From: Oceanospirillaceae bacterium
Lineage (GTDB): Bacteria > Pseudomonadota > Gammaproteobacteria > Pseudomonadales > Balneatricaceae
Assembly: GCA_003521845.1 (NCBI GenBank)
Contig: DPHB01000030.1
Coordinates: 980-31,252, forward strand
Length of the DNA stretch: 30,273 nucleotides
Direction: 5' to 3'
The translations under genes were made by a program, and so were the position numbers. The notes under the pieces are model-generated. The model saw only the letters and a program-made list of their open reading frames with translations, searched no databases and was not told the DNA's origin. Shown here in pieces: positions 1 through 7,530 of the stretch; the stretch's first letter is position 1, and each line of letters opens with the position of its first letter.

Positions 1-6
1 CTGCGC

Positions 7-41
7 AAAAAAGCCAGTCCCTAGAATGTCAGGGACTGGCT
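7..41 (-). terminator. Rho-independent terminator of the pdhR-aceEF locus
   Basis: A perfect 11-bp inverted repeat (12-22 and 31-41, arm AGCCAGTCCCT) with an 8-nt loop is followed, on the minus strand, by six T residues (7-12). It begins 6 nt after the aceF stop codon, so transcription of aceF should end here. No lpd gene can therefore be in the same simple transcript. Confidence 0.92.
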
Positions 42-47
42 CTCGCC

Positions 48-1688
48 TTACATCACCAGATGACGTATATCGCCAAGCACCTTGCTTAAGTAGGCGGTAA
101 AGCGTGCTGCATCGGCACCGTTAATGGCACGGTGATCATAGGACAAACTCAAAGGCATCATTAATCGAGGCTGAAAGCTGGCACCATCCCAACGTGGCTG
201 CATGTCCGCCTTAGACACACCCAAGATGGCCACTTCTGGGGTATTTACGATGGGCGTAAATGCCGTGCCGCCAATGCTACCTAGGCTAGAAATAGTGAAA
301 CAGCCGCCCTGCATATCCGCTGGCATAAGCTTCTTGTTCTTAGCCTTGGCACCCATCTCAATGATTTCTGCCGACAGCTGCCAGATAGTCTTCTTGTCCA
401 CGTCTCTTAGTACAGGCACAACCAACCCGGCTGGGGTATCTACGGCCACGCCAATGTTCACATAACTCTTTTGAATTAGATGTTCGCCATCGTTATCCAA
501 AGACACATTGAACTGCGGGAATTCACGTAAGCCCATGGCGCAAGCTTTAAGCATAAAGGCCAAAGGGGTCACCTTAGTGCCACGCTTTTCGGCTTCAGCC
601 TTGAGACCTTTGCGAAAGACTTCTAGTTCGGTGATATCAGCATGATCAAACTGGGTAACGTGAGGTACATTCAGCCAGCTGCGGGTCATGTTCTGGGCAG
701 TGAGGCGGTGAATCTTGCTCATTTTCACCTGTTCCACTGCACCAAACCGGCTAAAGTCGATAGCCGGTGGTTTTTCAATGCCTGCAGCTGCCGTTGCCGC
801 CGTAGCCACCGGTACCGATAGGCGCTGTTTAACAAAAGCCTGCACGTCTTCTTTTAAGATACGGTTTTTAGGGCCTGTACCCGTTACTTGGCTAAGATCA
901 GCACCTAGTTCACGTGCCAGCATCCGCACTGCTGGGCCGGCGTGGACTTTTCCATTAGTGCTTGCAGCTGATGTGGCAGCCGGAGCGGTGGTAACAACAG
1001 GGGCGCTTGTTACCGCAGCTGGAGCAGGTGCTGCGACGGGAGCTGGAGCAGCTTCAGGCTTGGCTTCAGCAACGGGTGCGGCCCCACCGACAGGAGCAGC
1101 AGCAACATTTGCTTGCACTACTAGCATCAAGTCGCCTTGGTTGACCTTGCCGCCTTCAGCAACTTTCAGGCTCACTATGATACCGCTATGGGAAGCTGGA
1201 ATTTCCATAGAAGCTTTGTCGGTTTCAACTACCACTATGGTGTCGCCTTCGGTGATTTCATCACCTTCGGCCACGGCCACTTCGATGATTTCTACATCCT
1301 TGGCACCGCCCAAATCGGGTACTAGCATTTCCACTTCAGCAGAGCTTGTCGCAGCTGCAACAGGTGCTACTTCTGCAGCAGGTGCCGCTGCAACTGGAGC
1401 AGGTTCAGCCACTGGAGTTTCTTTCACTTCAGCTGCAGGTGCAGCTTCACCAGCCACATCCAAGTCCACCAACAAGTCACCCACATTACAGGTAGCGCCT
1501 TCACTCACGTGCATAGTCGTGACAACGCCAGCACTAGGTGATGGTATTTCCATGGACGCCTTATCGGTTTCTAGCACCACTAGGGAATCACCTTCGGCGA
1601 CCGTATCACCAATAGCAACACAGATTTCAATTACCTCAACGTCAGTAGCGCCGCCTAGGTCTGGTATGGTTACGTTTGTATTAGCCAT
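48..1688 (-). CDS. aceF: Pyruvate dehydrogenase complex E2, dihydrolipoamide acetyltransferase
   Basis: This 546-residue protein transfers the acetyl group from the lipoyl arm to CoA and forms the core of the cytosolic pyruvate dehydrogenase complex. It has two N-terminal lipoyl domains (about 4-77 and 120-193), each with an ETDKASMEIP motif whose lysines (K43, K158) are the lipoylation sites. Ala/Pro-rich swinging linkers follow, then a peripheral subunit-binding domain (about 248-287) and the catalytic domain ending in YDHRAINGADAARF. The catalytic His is H519. The paired residue is Asn (N523) rather than the Asp of E. coli; from memory, Azotobacter E2p also has Asn here. E. coli has three lipoyl domains, this protein two. 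The ATG has a good AGGAGA ribosome site and lies 24 nt after aceE, so the two are co-transcribed. Confidence 0.97.
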   Translation of the reverse strand: MANTNVTIPDLGGATDVEVIEICVAIGDTVAEGDSLVVLETDKASMEIPSPSAGVVTTMHVSEGATCNVGDLLVDLDVAGEAAPAAEVKETPVAEPAPVAAAPAAEVAPVAAATSSAEVEMLVPDLGGAKDVEIIEVAVAEGDEITEGDTIVVVETDKASMEIPASHSGIIVSLKVAEGGKVNQGDLMLVVQANVAAAPVGGAAPVAEAKPEAAPAPVAAPAPAAVTSAPVVTTAPAATSAASTNGKVHAGPAVRMLARELGADLSQVTGTGPKNRILKEDVQAFVKQRLSVPVATAATAAAGIEKPPAIDFSRFGAVEQVKMSKIHRLTAQNMTRSWLNVPHVTQFDHADITELEVFRKGLKAEAEKRGTKVTPLAFMLKACAMGLREFPQFNVSLDNDGEHLIQKSYVNIGVAVDTPAGLVVPVLRDVDKKTIWQLSAEIIEMGAKAKNKKLMPADMQGGCFTISSLGSIGGTAFTPIVNTPEVAILGVSKADMQPRWDGASFQPRLMMPLSLSYDHRAINGADAARFTAYLSKVLGDIRHLVM

Positions 1689-1712
1689 TATTCAGTTCTC
1701 CTTGCCAGCGGT

Positions 1713-4370
1713 TTACAGCAAAACCGGATCGGTTTTGTTGCTGTCAATGTTGAACTTCTTAATTGCCTTGCTCACTTCAGCAGGCTTCAACACACCTTCG
1801 TCGGCCAACGCTTTAAGGGCCGCTACCACAATGTAATAGCGATTCACTTCAAAGAATTCACGCAGCTTCTCGCGGCTATCGCTACGGCCATAGCCGTCAG
1901 TACCCAATACCCTGTAAGTGCCTGGTACCACTTCGCGAATTTGCTCAGCAAAGGCTTTTACATAATCAGTAGCCGCAACCACAGGACCGGTGCGGCCGGC
2001 CAAACACGCCTCTACATAGCTTTGGCGTGGCGTCGCTTCTGGGTGCAGCATGTTCCAACGGCTGGTGGCTTGCGCATCGCGCCCCAACTCATTGAAGCTG
2101 GTGGCACTCCATACGTCAGCACCAATACCAAAATCGGCAGCCAATATTTCTGCCGCGGCTTCCACTTCACGTAAAATAGTACCCGAACCCAATAGCTGCA
2201 CACGTTTTTTGGCTTTTGGTTTGACTTCATTCAGCAGGTACATACCCTTGATGATGCCCGCTTCACAACCAATAGGCATTTCTGGCTGGTGATAATTTTC
2301 ATTCATTACGGTGATGTAATAAAACTTGTTTTCCTTTTCCTTATACATGCGGCGCATGCCATCTTGAATGATGACCGTTAGCTCATAAGCATAGGTAGGA
2401 TCATAGGTAACACAGTTAGGAATCAAGTTAGCCATTACATGGCTATGGCCGTCTTCGTGCTGCAAACCTTCACCGTTAAGGGTGGTACGACCGGCGGTAC
2501 CGCCAATAAGGAAACCACGCGCCTGGCTGTCACCCGCGGCCCATGCCAAGTCACCAACACGCTGAAAACCAAACATGGAGTAGAAGATATAAAACGGAAT
2601 CATGGCGTAGTTGTTGTTGCTGTACGAAGTAGCACAAGCCAACCATGCAGACATGGCGCCAGATTCATTGATACCTTCTTCTAAAATTTGACCTGCCTGG
2701 TCTTCACGGTAGTACATGATCTGATCAGAATCGTGCGGCACGTACTTCTGACCTTCTGCCGTATAAATACCTAGCTGGCGGAACATACCTTCCATACCAA
2801 AGGTACGGGCTTCATCGGGAATAATTGGCACAATACGCTGACCAATCTCTTTGTCTTTCACCAAGGTCGTCAAGGTACGTACAAAGGACATGGTGGTGGA
2901 TATTTCACGCTTGCCACTGGATTTTAGTTGGCTACCCAGGGCTTCTAGTTTAGGTACATCCAAAGCAGTGAAGTCAGCGCGACGGGATGGGAATACCCCA
3001 CCCAAACCTTCACGACGCGCACGCATGTACTTCATTTCTGGCGAATCTTCATGGGGCCGGTAATAGGGCACCGTCTGCAACTGATCGTCATTCAGGGGAA
3101 TACTAAAACGATCACGGAATGACTGCATGTCATCCATGCCTAGTTTCTTAAGCGAATGGGTTGGGTTTTTGGCTTCGCCAGACTTACCCATACCATAACC
3201 TTTTACTGTTTGCGCCAAGATCACGGTTGGCTTGTCGCTGCAGTTAACAGCTTCGTGATAGGCTGCATACACCTTATAAGGGTCGTGGCCACCACGGTTT
3301 AGATTCATTATATCGTTGTCAGAAAGGTGGGCGACACGCTCTTTCAACTCTGGATATTTGCCAAAGAAGTGTTCACGTGTATAAGCACCACCCATCGCCT
3401 TGTAATTTTGTAACTCGCCATCTACCACTTCGTTCATGCGCTTTTGCAGCAAACCGTCGTGGTCATTTTCAAATAGTGGATCCCAATGGCGGCCCCACAT
3501 GACTTTGATTACGTTCCAACCGGCACCTTTAAAGATACCTTCAAGTTCTTGTACAATCTTGCCGTTACCACGCACCGGGCCATCCAGGCGCTGCAGGTTG
3601 CAGTTAACCACAAAAATCAGGTTATCCAACTTCTCGCGACCAGCCAAAGAGATACAACCCAGGGTTTCTGGCTCATCCGTTTCGCCATCACCCAAGAAAG
3701 CCCATACCTTACGGTCACCATTGTCCACCAAACCACGGTTTTGCTGGTAACGCATAATATGCGCTTGGTGAATAGCTTGAATAGGTCCAAGACCCATAGA
3801 AACCGTTGGGAACTGCCAATAATCGGGCATCAACCAAGGGTGTGGATAAGAAGATAAACCGTTGCCGTCCACTTCACGGCGAAAGTTGTCCATCTGCTCA
3901 TCGGTTAAACGCCCTTCAAGATAAGAACGCGCATAAATACCAGGGGCAATGTGACCTTGGAAGAACACCAGGTCGCCTTCTTGCTTGTCTGTGGTGCCAC
4001 GGAAGAAGTAGTTAAAGCCTATGTCGTACAAGGTGGCGGAAGAGGAAAAACTAGAAATGTGTCCACCCAGGCCATCATCATTGTCATTGGCTCTTTGTAC
4101 CATGGCCATTGCGTTCCAACGAATCAATGAACGGATACGGCGCTCCATAAATAAATCACCTGGCATGCGCTGTTCATTCTTCGGCAAAATGGTGTTTACA
4201 TAGGAAGTGGTCAGGGCGCACTCTTGCTCGGCGCCTTCGGCACGGGCTTTTTCGCCCAATTGGCTTAGAATGTAACGGGCGCGTTCGGCACCTTCGTTTT
4301 TAATGACTGATTCTAGGGCGTCTAGCCATTCTTGTGTTTCGATTGGATCGATATCAGATGGGGAGCTCAC
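1713..4370 (-). CDS. aceE: Pyruvate dehydrogenase E1 component (homodimeric type)
   Basis: This 885-residue protein decarboxylates pyruvate with thiamine diphosphate and reductively acetylates the lipoyl group of AceF. Its length and ends match the E. coli AceE family (about 887 residues). The ThDP/Mg motif runs from G227-D228-G229 to N256-C-N258 (GDGETDEPE ... NCNLQ). GGHISSF at about 102-108 and the C-terminal FNIDSNK stretch are also family hallmarks. The start is GTG at 4370-4368, preceded by GGAG six nt upstream; no upstream ATG fits as well. It is separated from pdhR by 278 bp containing a terminator (4513-4538), so it probably also has its own promoter in 4371-4512. Translation continues into aceF after 24 nt. 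Confidence 0.97.
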   Translation of the reverse strand: MSSPSDIDPIETQEWLDALESVIKNEGAERARYILSQLGEKARAEGAEQECALTTSYVNTILPKNEQRMPGDLFMERRIRSLIRWNAMAMVQRANDNDDGLGGHISSFSSSATLYDIGFNYFFRGTTDKQEGDLVFFQGHIAPGIYARSYLEGRLTDEQMDNFRREVDGNGLSSYPHPWLMPDYWQFPTVSMGLGPIQAIHQAHIMRYQQNRGLVDNGDRKVWAFLGDGETDEPETLGCISLAGREKLDNLIFVVNCNLQRLDGPVRGNGKIVQELEGIFKGAGWNVIKVMWGRHWDPLFENDHDGLLQKRMNEVVDGELQNYKAMGGAYTREHFFGKYPELKERVAHLSDNDIMNLNRGGHDPYKVYAAYHEAVNCSDKPTVILAQTVKGYGMGKSGEAKNPTHSLKKLGMDDMQSFRDRFSIPLNDDQLQTVPYYRPHEDSPEMKYMRARREGLGGVFPSRRADFTALDVPKLEALGSQLKSSGKREISTTMSFVRTLTTLVKDKEIGQRIVPIIPDEARTFGMEGMFRQLGIYTAEGQKYVPHDSDQIMYYREDQAGQILEEGINESGAMSAWLACATSYSNNNYAMIPFYIFYSMFGFQRVGDLAWAAGDSQARGFLIGGTAGRTTLNGEGLQHEDGHSHVMANLIPNCVTYDPTYAYELTVIIQDGMRRMYKEKENKFYYITVMNENYHQPEMPIGCEAGIIKGMYLLNEVKPKAKKRVQLLGSGTILREVEAAAEILAADFGIGADVWSATSFNELGRDAQATSRWNMLHPEATPRQSYVEACLAGRTGPVVAATDYVKAFAEQIREVVPGTYRVLGTDGYGRSDSREKLREFFEVNRYYIVVAALKALADEGVLKPAEVSKAIKKFNIDSNKTDPVLL

Positions 4371-4512
4371 ACACTTCTCCTGCTATGTATGTACGACCGT
4401 AGGGTATCCACGGTTTATGTTGGCTTTATCTGACCCCTTATGGAGGCCAGCCGGGAGCAAAAACGAAATGATCTGCACTGTTTTGGGTAGCTCGGCAGTG
4501 GTTTTTGCATAC

Positions 4513-4538
4513 AAAAAGACCCCATATGTAATAGGGCC
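4513..4538 (-). terminator. Probable Rho-independent terminator between pdhR and aceE
   Basis: On the minus strand an 8-bp stem (4531-4538 with 4518-4525, two G-U pairs) and a 5-nt loop are followed directly by five T residues (4513-4517). It lies 110 nt past the pdhR stop and 143 nt before aceE. It may end pdhR transcripts or act as a partial attenuator ahead of aceEF. Confidence 0.65.
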
Positions 4539-4648
4539 TTCTCAGTTCTTGTAAATATATTACAACAACGACTTCAAAAAGGCTATATATTGGCTATTTA
4601 TTTAATTACCTGTAATTTATTTACAAATAAAACTATTTCCCAATAGGG

Positions 4649-5419
4649 TCATAAAGAAGAGCGACGCATGGCGCGCTGCAAGCGTGTGCTTTCCTTGCCC
4701 TGATCGATAATCGCGTCCTCCACAAAAGCCAGGTGATCATGTGCTGCGTTGCGCGCCGCCTCTGGGTCTCCGTCTAAAATAGCTTGCAGCAAAAGACTGT
4801 GCTGCGCATGTATCAAAGCCCGCGTATCACGCTTTGGATAAATATTCTCTAGGTTGCTGTAGATATTTTTTTGCAACAAGGTAAACAAAGCGCGCATGGT
4901 GTGTAGCAATACGGCATTATGAGAGGCCTCGGCGATGGCAAGATGAAAATCCGCGTCAGCCTTGGTTTCCTTGGTAAATTGTTTGGCATCATGGGCTTCT
5001 TGCAAATGCTCATGGCAAGCACGCAAGCGCTCGCGATCGGCTTCGGTACAACGCATAGCAGCGTAATAGGCCGTAACGCCCTCCAAAGCATGACGAAACT
5101 CCAACAAATCGTATTGGGCCTCGGGGTGACTCGAAAACAGTTCCATAAGTGGGTCAACAAAACTATTGCCAACACTTTCCGCCACATAAGACCCACCACC
5201 CTGGCGGCTATTGATTAGGCCACGGGCCGACAACTTTTGCAGCGCCTCACGCAACGAAGGGCGCGACACCTCAAACTGTACCGCCAATTCCCTTTCAGGT
5301 GGTAACTTTTGTCCAGGCTTAAGGCTTCCCTCCAAGATCATGGCTTCTAACTGCCCCATGATGACATCGGAAATTTTGGGTTGTTTAACGCGTTGATAAG
5401 CCATGTAATTCATTTTCAT
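4649..5419 (-). CDS. pdhR: GntR/FadR-family pyruvate dehydrogenase repressor PdhR
   Basis: This is a pyruvate-responsive repressor of the GntR family, FadR subfamily. The N-terminal winged helix (about residues 10-80) contains KISDVI, KLPPERELA, VSRPSLREAL and the RQGGG wing. The C-terminal FCD effector domain (about 105-240) contains the YDLLEFRHALEG and LHLAIAEASHN-like segments seen in PdhR. The gene order pdhR-aceE-aceF is the E. coli order. The start is uncertain: alignment from memory with E. coli PdhR (begins MAYSK) favours the in-frame ATG at 5404 (251 aa), while the ATG at 5419 has only a weak GCGAGA upstream. A PdhR-type box (5526-5540) sits in its own promoter region, so autoregulation is likely, and a second box controls the divergent TRAP operon. 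LldR or another FadR-type regulator is possible but less likely. Confidence 0.93.
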   Translation of the reverse strand: MKMNYMAYQRVKQPKISDVIMGQLEAMILEGSLKPGQKLPPERELAVQFEVSRPSLREALQKLSARGLINSRQGGGSYVAESVGNSFVDPLMELFSSHPEAQYDLLEFRHALEGVTAYYAAMRCTEADRERLRACHEHLQEAHDAKQFTKETKADADFHLAIAEASHNAVLLHTMRALFTLLQKNIYSNLENIYPKRDTRALIHAQHSLLLQAILDGDPEAARNAAHDHLAFVEDAIIDQGKESTRLQRAMRRSSL

Positions 5420-5509
5420 TTGCTAGCAATTCTCGCCAGTTTAATACTCAGACCCGTTAACAACAAGCATCCAGCCTTGATCCGCAGCAGCCTTTTAGCA
5501 TTCGCTAAT

Positions 5510-5539
5510 ATTATTGCGTAAAAATATTGGTAATACCAA
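5510..5539 (-). promoter_or_regulatory. Candidate pdhR promoter overlapping a PdhR box
   Basis: On the minus strand TTGGTA (5539-5534) and AATAAT (5515-5510) are 18 nt apart and could serve as -35 and -10 elements. The -35 hexamer lies inside the operator at 5526-5540, which would make repression by PdhR direct. This is inferred from pattern only. Confidence 0.4.
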
Positions 5540-5540
5540 T
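5526..5540. promoter_or_regulatory. PdhR-type operator 1 (pdhR side)
   Basis: The sequence ATTGGTAATACCAAT is a perfect 6-3-6 palindrome matching the PdhR consensus ATTGGTNNNACCAAT. It lies about 107 bp upstream of pdhR and overlaps the candidate -35 element of that gene. Confidence 0.85.
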
Positions 5541-5644
5541 TAAATATATAAACTAAACTACGCAATTTATTACGATTGGTCAATTATTTTTTACTTTCAT
5601 ACTAATTCACAAAATGCTTATAAATACTGACTATAAAATATTTG

Positions 5645-5674
5645 TTGACAAAAGGTATCGATTCAATTTACCTT
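5645..5674 (+). promoter_or_regulatory. Candidate promoter of the TRAP operon
   Basis: A perfect TTGACA (5645-5650) is followed after 18 nt by TACCTT (5669-5674), a weak -10. A start point near 5682 would put operator 2 (5693-5707) just downstream, a position that blocks transcription. The -10 match is poor, so this is tentative. Confidence 0.4.
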
Positions 5675-5692
5675 GTTATGACCATTCGGTAC

Positions 5693-5707
5693 ATTGGTAT
5701 TACCAAT
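5693..5707. promoter_or_regulatory. PdhR-type operator 2 (TRAP side)
   Basis: The sequence ATTGGTATTACCAAT is a second perfect match to the PdhR consensus. It lies 75 bp before the start of the TRAP binding-protein gene and is followed by CCAATTGG at 5711-5718, a possible accessory half-site pair. It argues that PdhR represses the transporter genes. Confidence 0.85.
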
Positions 5708-5782
5708 TATCCAATTGGCATAACAGGTCAGCAGACTGAACCTGCATGACAATAAGAACAAACAAACCTTTTGAGGATCACC

Positions 5783-6850
5783 ATGAAGCTACTCAAGAAT
5801 ACTTTGACAGCAACAGCACTTACCCTTGCTGCTGCCTCTGTCACTACCGCGGCTGTTGCCGAGGACAAAATCCTACTTAAAACCCCGGTTGCTTTCCCAT
5901 CGACTCTACCTGCCCTGGGCAGCCCTATTATCGATATCACCGAGAGCGTTAACACCTTGGGTGGTGGTACTTTAAAAATGAAGTTTTACGAGCCTAAGAA
6001 GCTTGTTGCCACTTCTGAAATCCTAGACGCCGTTGCTAGTGGCAAGGTAAACGCTGGTTACACTACGGCTGGCTACCATGCTGGTAAGATGCCTGCAGCA
6101 CCTATCTTTTCCTCGGTACCTTTTGGTCCAGAAGCCGGTGAATACCTAGCTTGGATGTTGTACGGTAACGGCGGCAAGCTATACCAAGAAATGTACGACA
6201 CCAATGGTTACAACGTACACGTACTACCTTGCTCTATCTTGTCTCCAGAAACTTCTGGTTGGTTTGCTAACGAAATCAACTCGCCAGAAGACCTAAAAGG
6301 TTTGAACATGCGTTTCTTTGGCCTCGGTGCCAAGGTAATGGAAAAGCTAGGTGTGAGCACCGTTGGCTTGCCTGGTGGCGAAATCTTTGGCGCACTTGAA
6401 AAAGGTGCCATCGACGCCACGGAATTCTCCCAACCAGCCATCGACCAACGTCTAGGCTTGCACAAGATTGTTAAGTACAACTACTTCCCTGGCTGGCATC
6501 AGCAAGCGACAGTTTTTGAACTACTAATCAACGGTGACGCATGGGCTAAGATGTCCGACCGTCAGCAACGTGTATTAGAAGTGACTTGTCGCGCATCCCT
6601 AACTAACTCCTTCGCCGAAGGCGAAGCATCTCAGTTCCCAGTGATGGCTAAAGCTGCAGAAAACGGTGTTGAAATCCGTTACTGGAGTGATGACATGTTA
6701 AATACCTTCGAATCGACATGGGATCAGGTAGCTACTGAATTCTCTGCTGAAGATCCATTCTTCGCTAAGGTATGGGCTGACCTTTCTGAGTTCCGTGCCG
6801 GTTACGACCTTTGGGAAGCCAACGCTTTCTTGCCTCGTAAAGGCCAATAA
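5783..6850 (+). CDS. TRAP transporter periplasmic binding protein, 2-oxoacid (TakP-like) type
   Basis: This 355-residue DctP-family solute-binding protein captures a carboxylate in the periplasm and delivers it to the DctQM permease. The start chosen is ATG 5783, preceded by TTGAGGATC; an upstream in-frame TTG at 5771 overlaps that ribosome site. A typical Sec signal peptide ends near AVA-ED (residue 26). Family features include the conserved Arg in NMRFFGLG, the PGGEIFGALE loop, DATEFS and PGWHQQ. This set is the pattern I associate with TakP-like alpha-keto acid binders rather than the C4-dicarboxylate DctP. The gene is divergent from pdhR and has a PdhR-type operator in its promoter, which supports pyruvate or a related 2-oxoacid as ligand. 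The ligand is inferred, not proven. Confidence 0.88.
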   Translation: MKLLKNTLTATALTLAAASVTTAAVAEDKILLKTPVAFPSTLPALGSPIIDITESVNTLGGGTLKMKFYEPKKLVATSEILDAVASGKVNAGYTTAGYHAGKMPAAPIFSSVPFGPEAGEYLAWMLYGNGGKLYQEMYDTNGYNVHVLPCSILSPETSGWFANEINSPEDLKGLNMRFFGLGAKVMEKLGVSTVGLPGGEIFGALEKGAIDATEFSQPAIDQRLGLHKIVKYNYFPGWHQQATVFELLINGDAWAKMSDRQQRVLEVTCRASLTNSFAEGEASQFPVMAKAAENGVEIRYWSDDMLNTFESTWDQVATEFSAEDPFFAKVWADLSEFRAGYDLWEANAFLPRKGQ

Positions 6851-6921
6851 GATTGACCAATACGGGCAACCTTATTAGTTAACCAAGCCTATAAAGACTG
6901 TGTAAAACCAGCCTTTGAAGT

Positions 6922-6974
6922 AACGGCGTATCTCGCTCAGTGTGTTTTCTGTAGCCAGCTACGCCGTTTTTATT
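6922..6974 (+). terminator. Intercistronic stem-loop between dctP-like and dctQ-like genes
   Basis: A 9-bp perfect inverted repeat (AACGGCGTA at 6922-6930, TACGCCGTT at 6960-6968) is followed by a T-rich run (TTTATTT). The 29-nt loop is long. It fits a leaky terminator or mRNA-stabilising hairpin that lets the abundant binding protein be made in excess over the permease. Confidence 0.6.
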
Positions 6975-6993
6975 TATGCCTCTGGAGACCCTC

Positions 6994-7530
6994 ATGCACA
7001 AACCCCTGCTGTTAAGCCTTGCCGATAACATCGACACAGGCATCAAACGCATAGGCAATGTCATTGCCTGGGCTTACATTTTGTTGATCATTGCCATCAT
7101 TACCCAAATCGTTTTACGCCGAGGTTTACATAGCGGACTGATTGCACTGGAAGAACTGCAGTGGCACTTATATGCCGTAGGCGTCATGTTTGGCATGGCC
7201 TACACGCAAGTTTTGAACAGTCATGTGCGTGTAGACATTGTGCATCAAAATTTACGCCCCCGCACCCAACACTGGATCGAAATCTTTGGTCTACTTTGCT
7301 TGGCCATTCCTTTTATTAGCACTGTTTTCATCAACAGTTTTGATTTTGTTTACGAAGCATGGCGAGTGAATGAAGAATCTAGTTCACCGTCTGGCTTGCC
7401 TTGGCGCTGGCTCATCAAGGCCGTAATCCCTGCCAGCTGCGCCATGTTGCTACTGGCTTTTGTGGCCCGTCTCGCACGCAGCATACATTTACTACGCCAC
7501 CCTGCATCAGACTTTGAAGGAGTTGCATAA
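6994..7530 (+). CDS. TRAP transporter small permease subunit (DctQ family)
   Basis: This is the small membrane subunit of the TRAP transporter, about 178 residues with four predicted membrane segments. The first is near IAWAYILLIIAII and the last near VIPASCAMLLLAFVA. It pairs with the large DctM subunit in the inner membrane. The start chosen is ATG 6994 because GGAG (6983-6986) lies 7 nt before it; an in-frame ATG at 6976 has no ribosome site. Its stop codon overlaps the next start by one base (TAATG), showing translational coupling with the DctM gene. The EELQWHLYAVGVMFG stretch is typical of this family. Confidence 0.9.
   Translation: MHKPLLLSLADNIDTGIKRIGNVIAWAYILLIIAIITQIVLRRGLHSGLIALEELQWHLYAVGVMFGMAYTQVLNSHVRVDIVHQNLRPRTQHWIEIFGLLCLAIPFISTVFINSFDFVYEAWRVNEESSSPSGLPWRWLIKAVIPASCAMLLLAFVARLARSIHLLRHPASDFEGVA

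Larger units (their letters stand above)
5420..5782. promoter_or_regulatory. Divergent control region between pdhR and the TRAP operon
   Basis: This AT-rich, gene-free stretch of 363 bp separates divergent genes. It holds two perfect ATTGGT-N3-ACCAAT operators, described separately. It also holds a degenerate third site (ATTGGTCAATTA from 5574), a CCAATTGG palindrome at 5711-5718 and likely promoters facing both ways. No small ORF with a credible ribosome site was seen in it. Confidence 0.75.

Noticed and set aside
523..535. N523 in place of Asp in the E2 active-site motif (residue numbering), as a possible inactivating change
   Set aside because: Asn occurs at this position in Azotobacter/Pseudomonas-type E2 proteins as I recall, so it is a normal variant. 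The residue itself is encoded near nucleotides 120-122.
960..1470. Repetitive Ala/Pro/Val-coding DNA that looks like a tandem repeat
   Set aside because: It encodes the flexible inter-domain linkers of the E2 subunit, and the two similar blocks are its duplicated lipoyl domains.
715..1836. Long plus-strand open frame (373 codons) opposite aceF
   Set aside because: It is a low-complexity Ala/Ser/Thr-rich shadow of the lipoyl domains and linkers of aceF, without a ribosome site or family resemblance.
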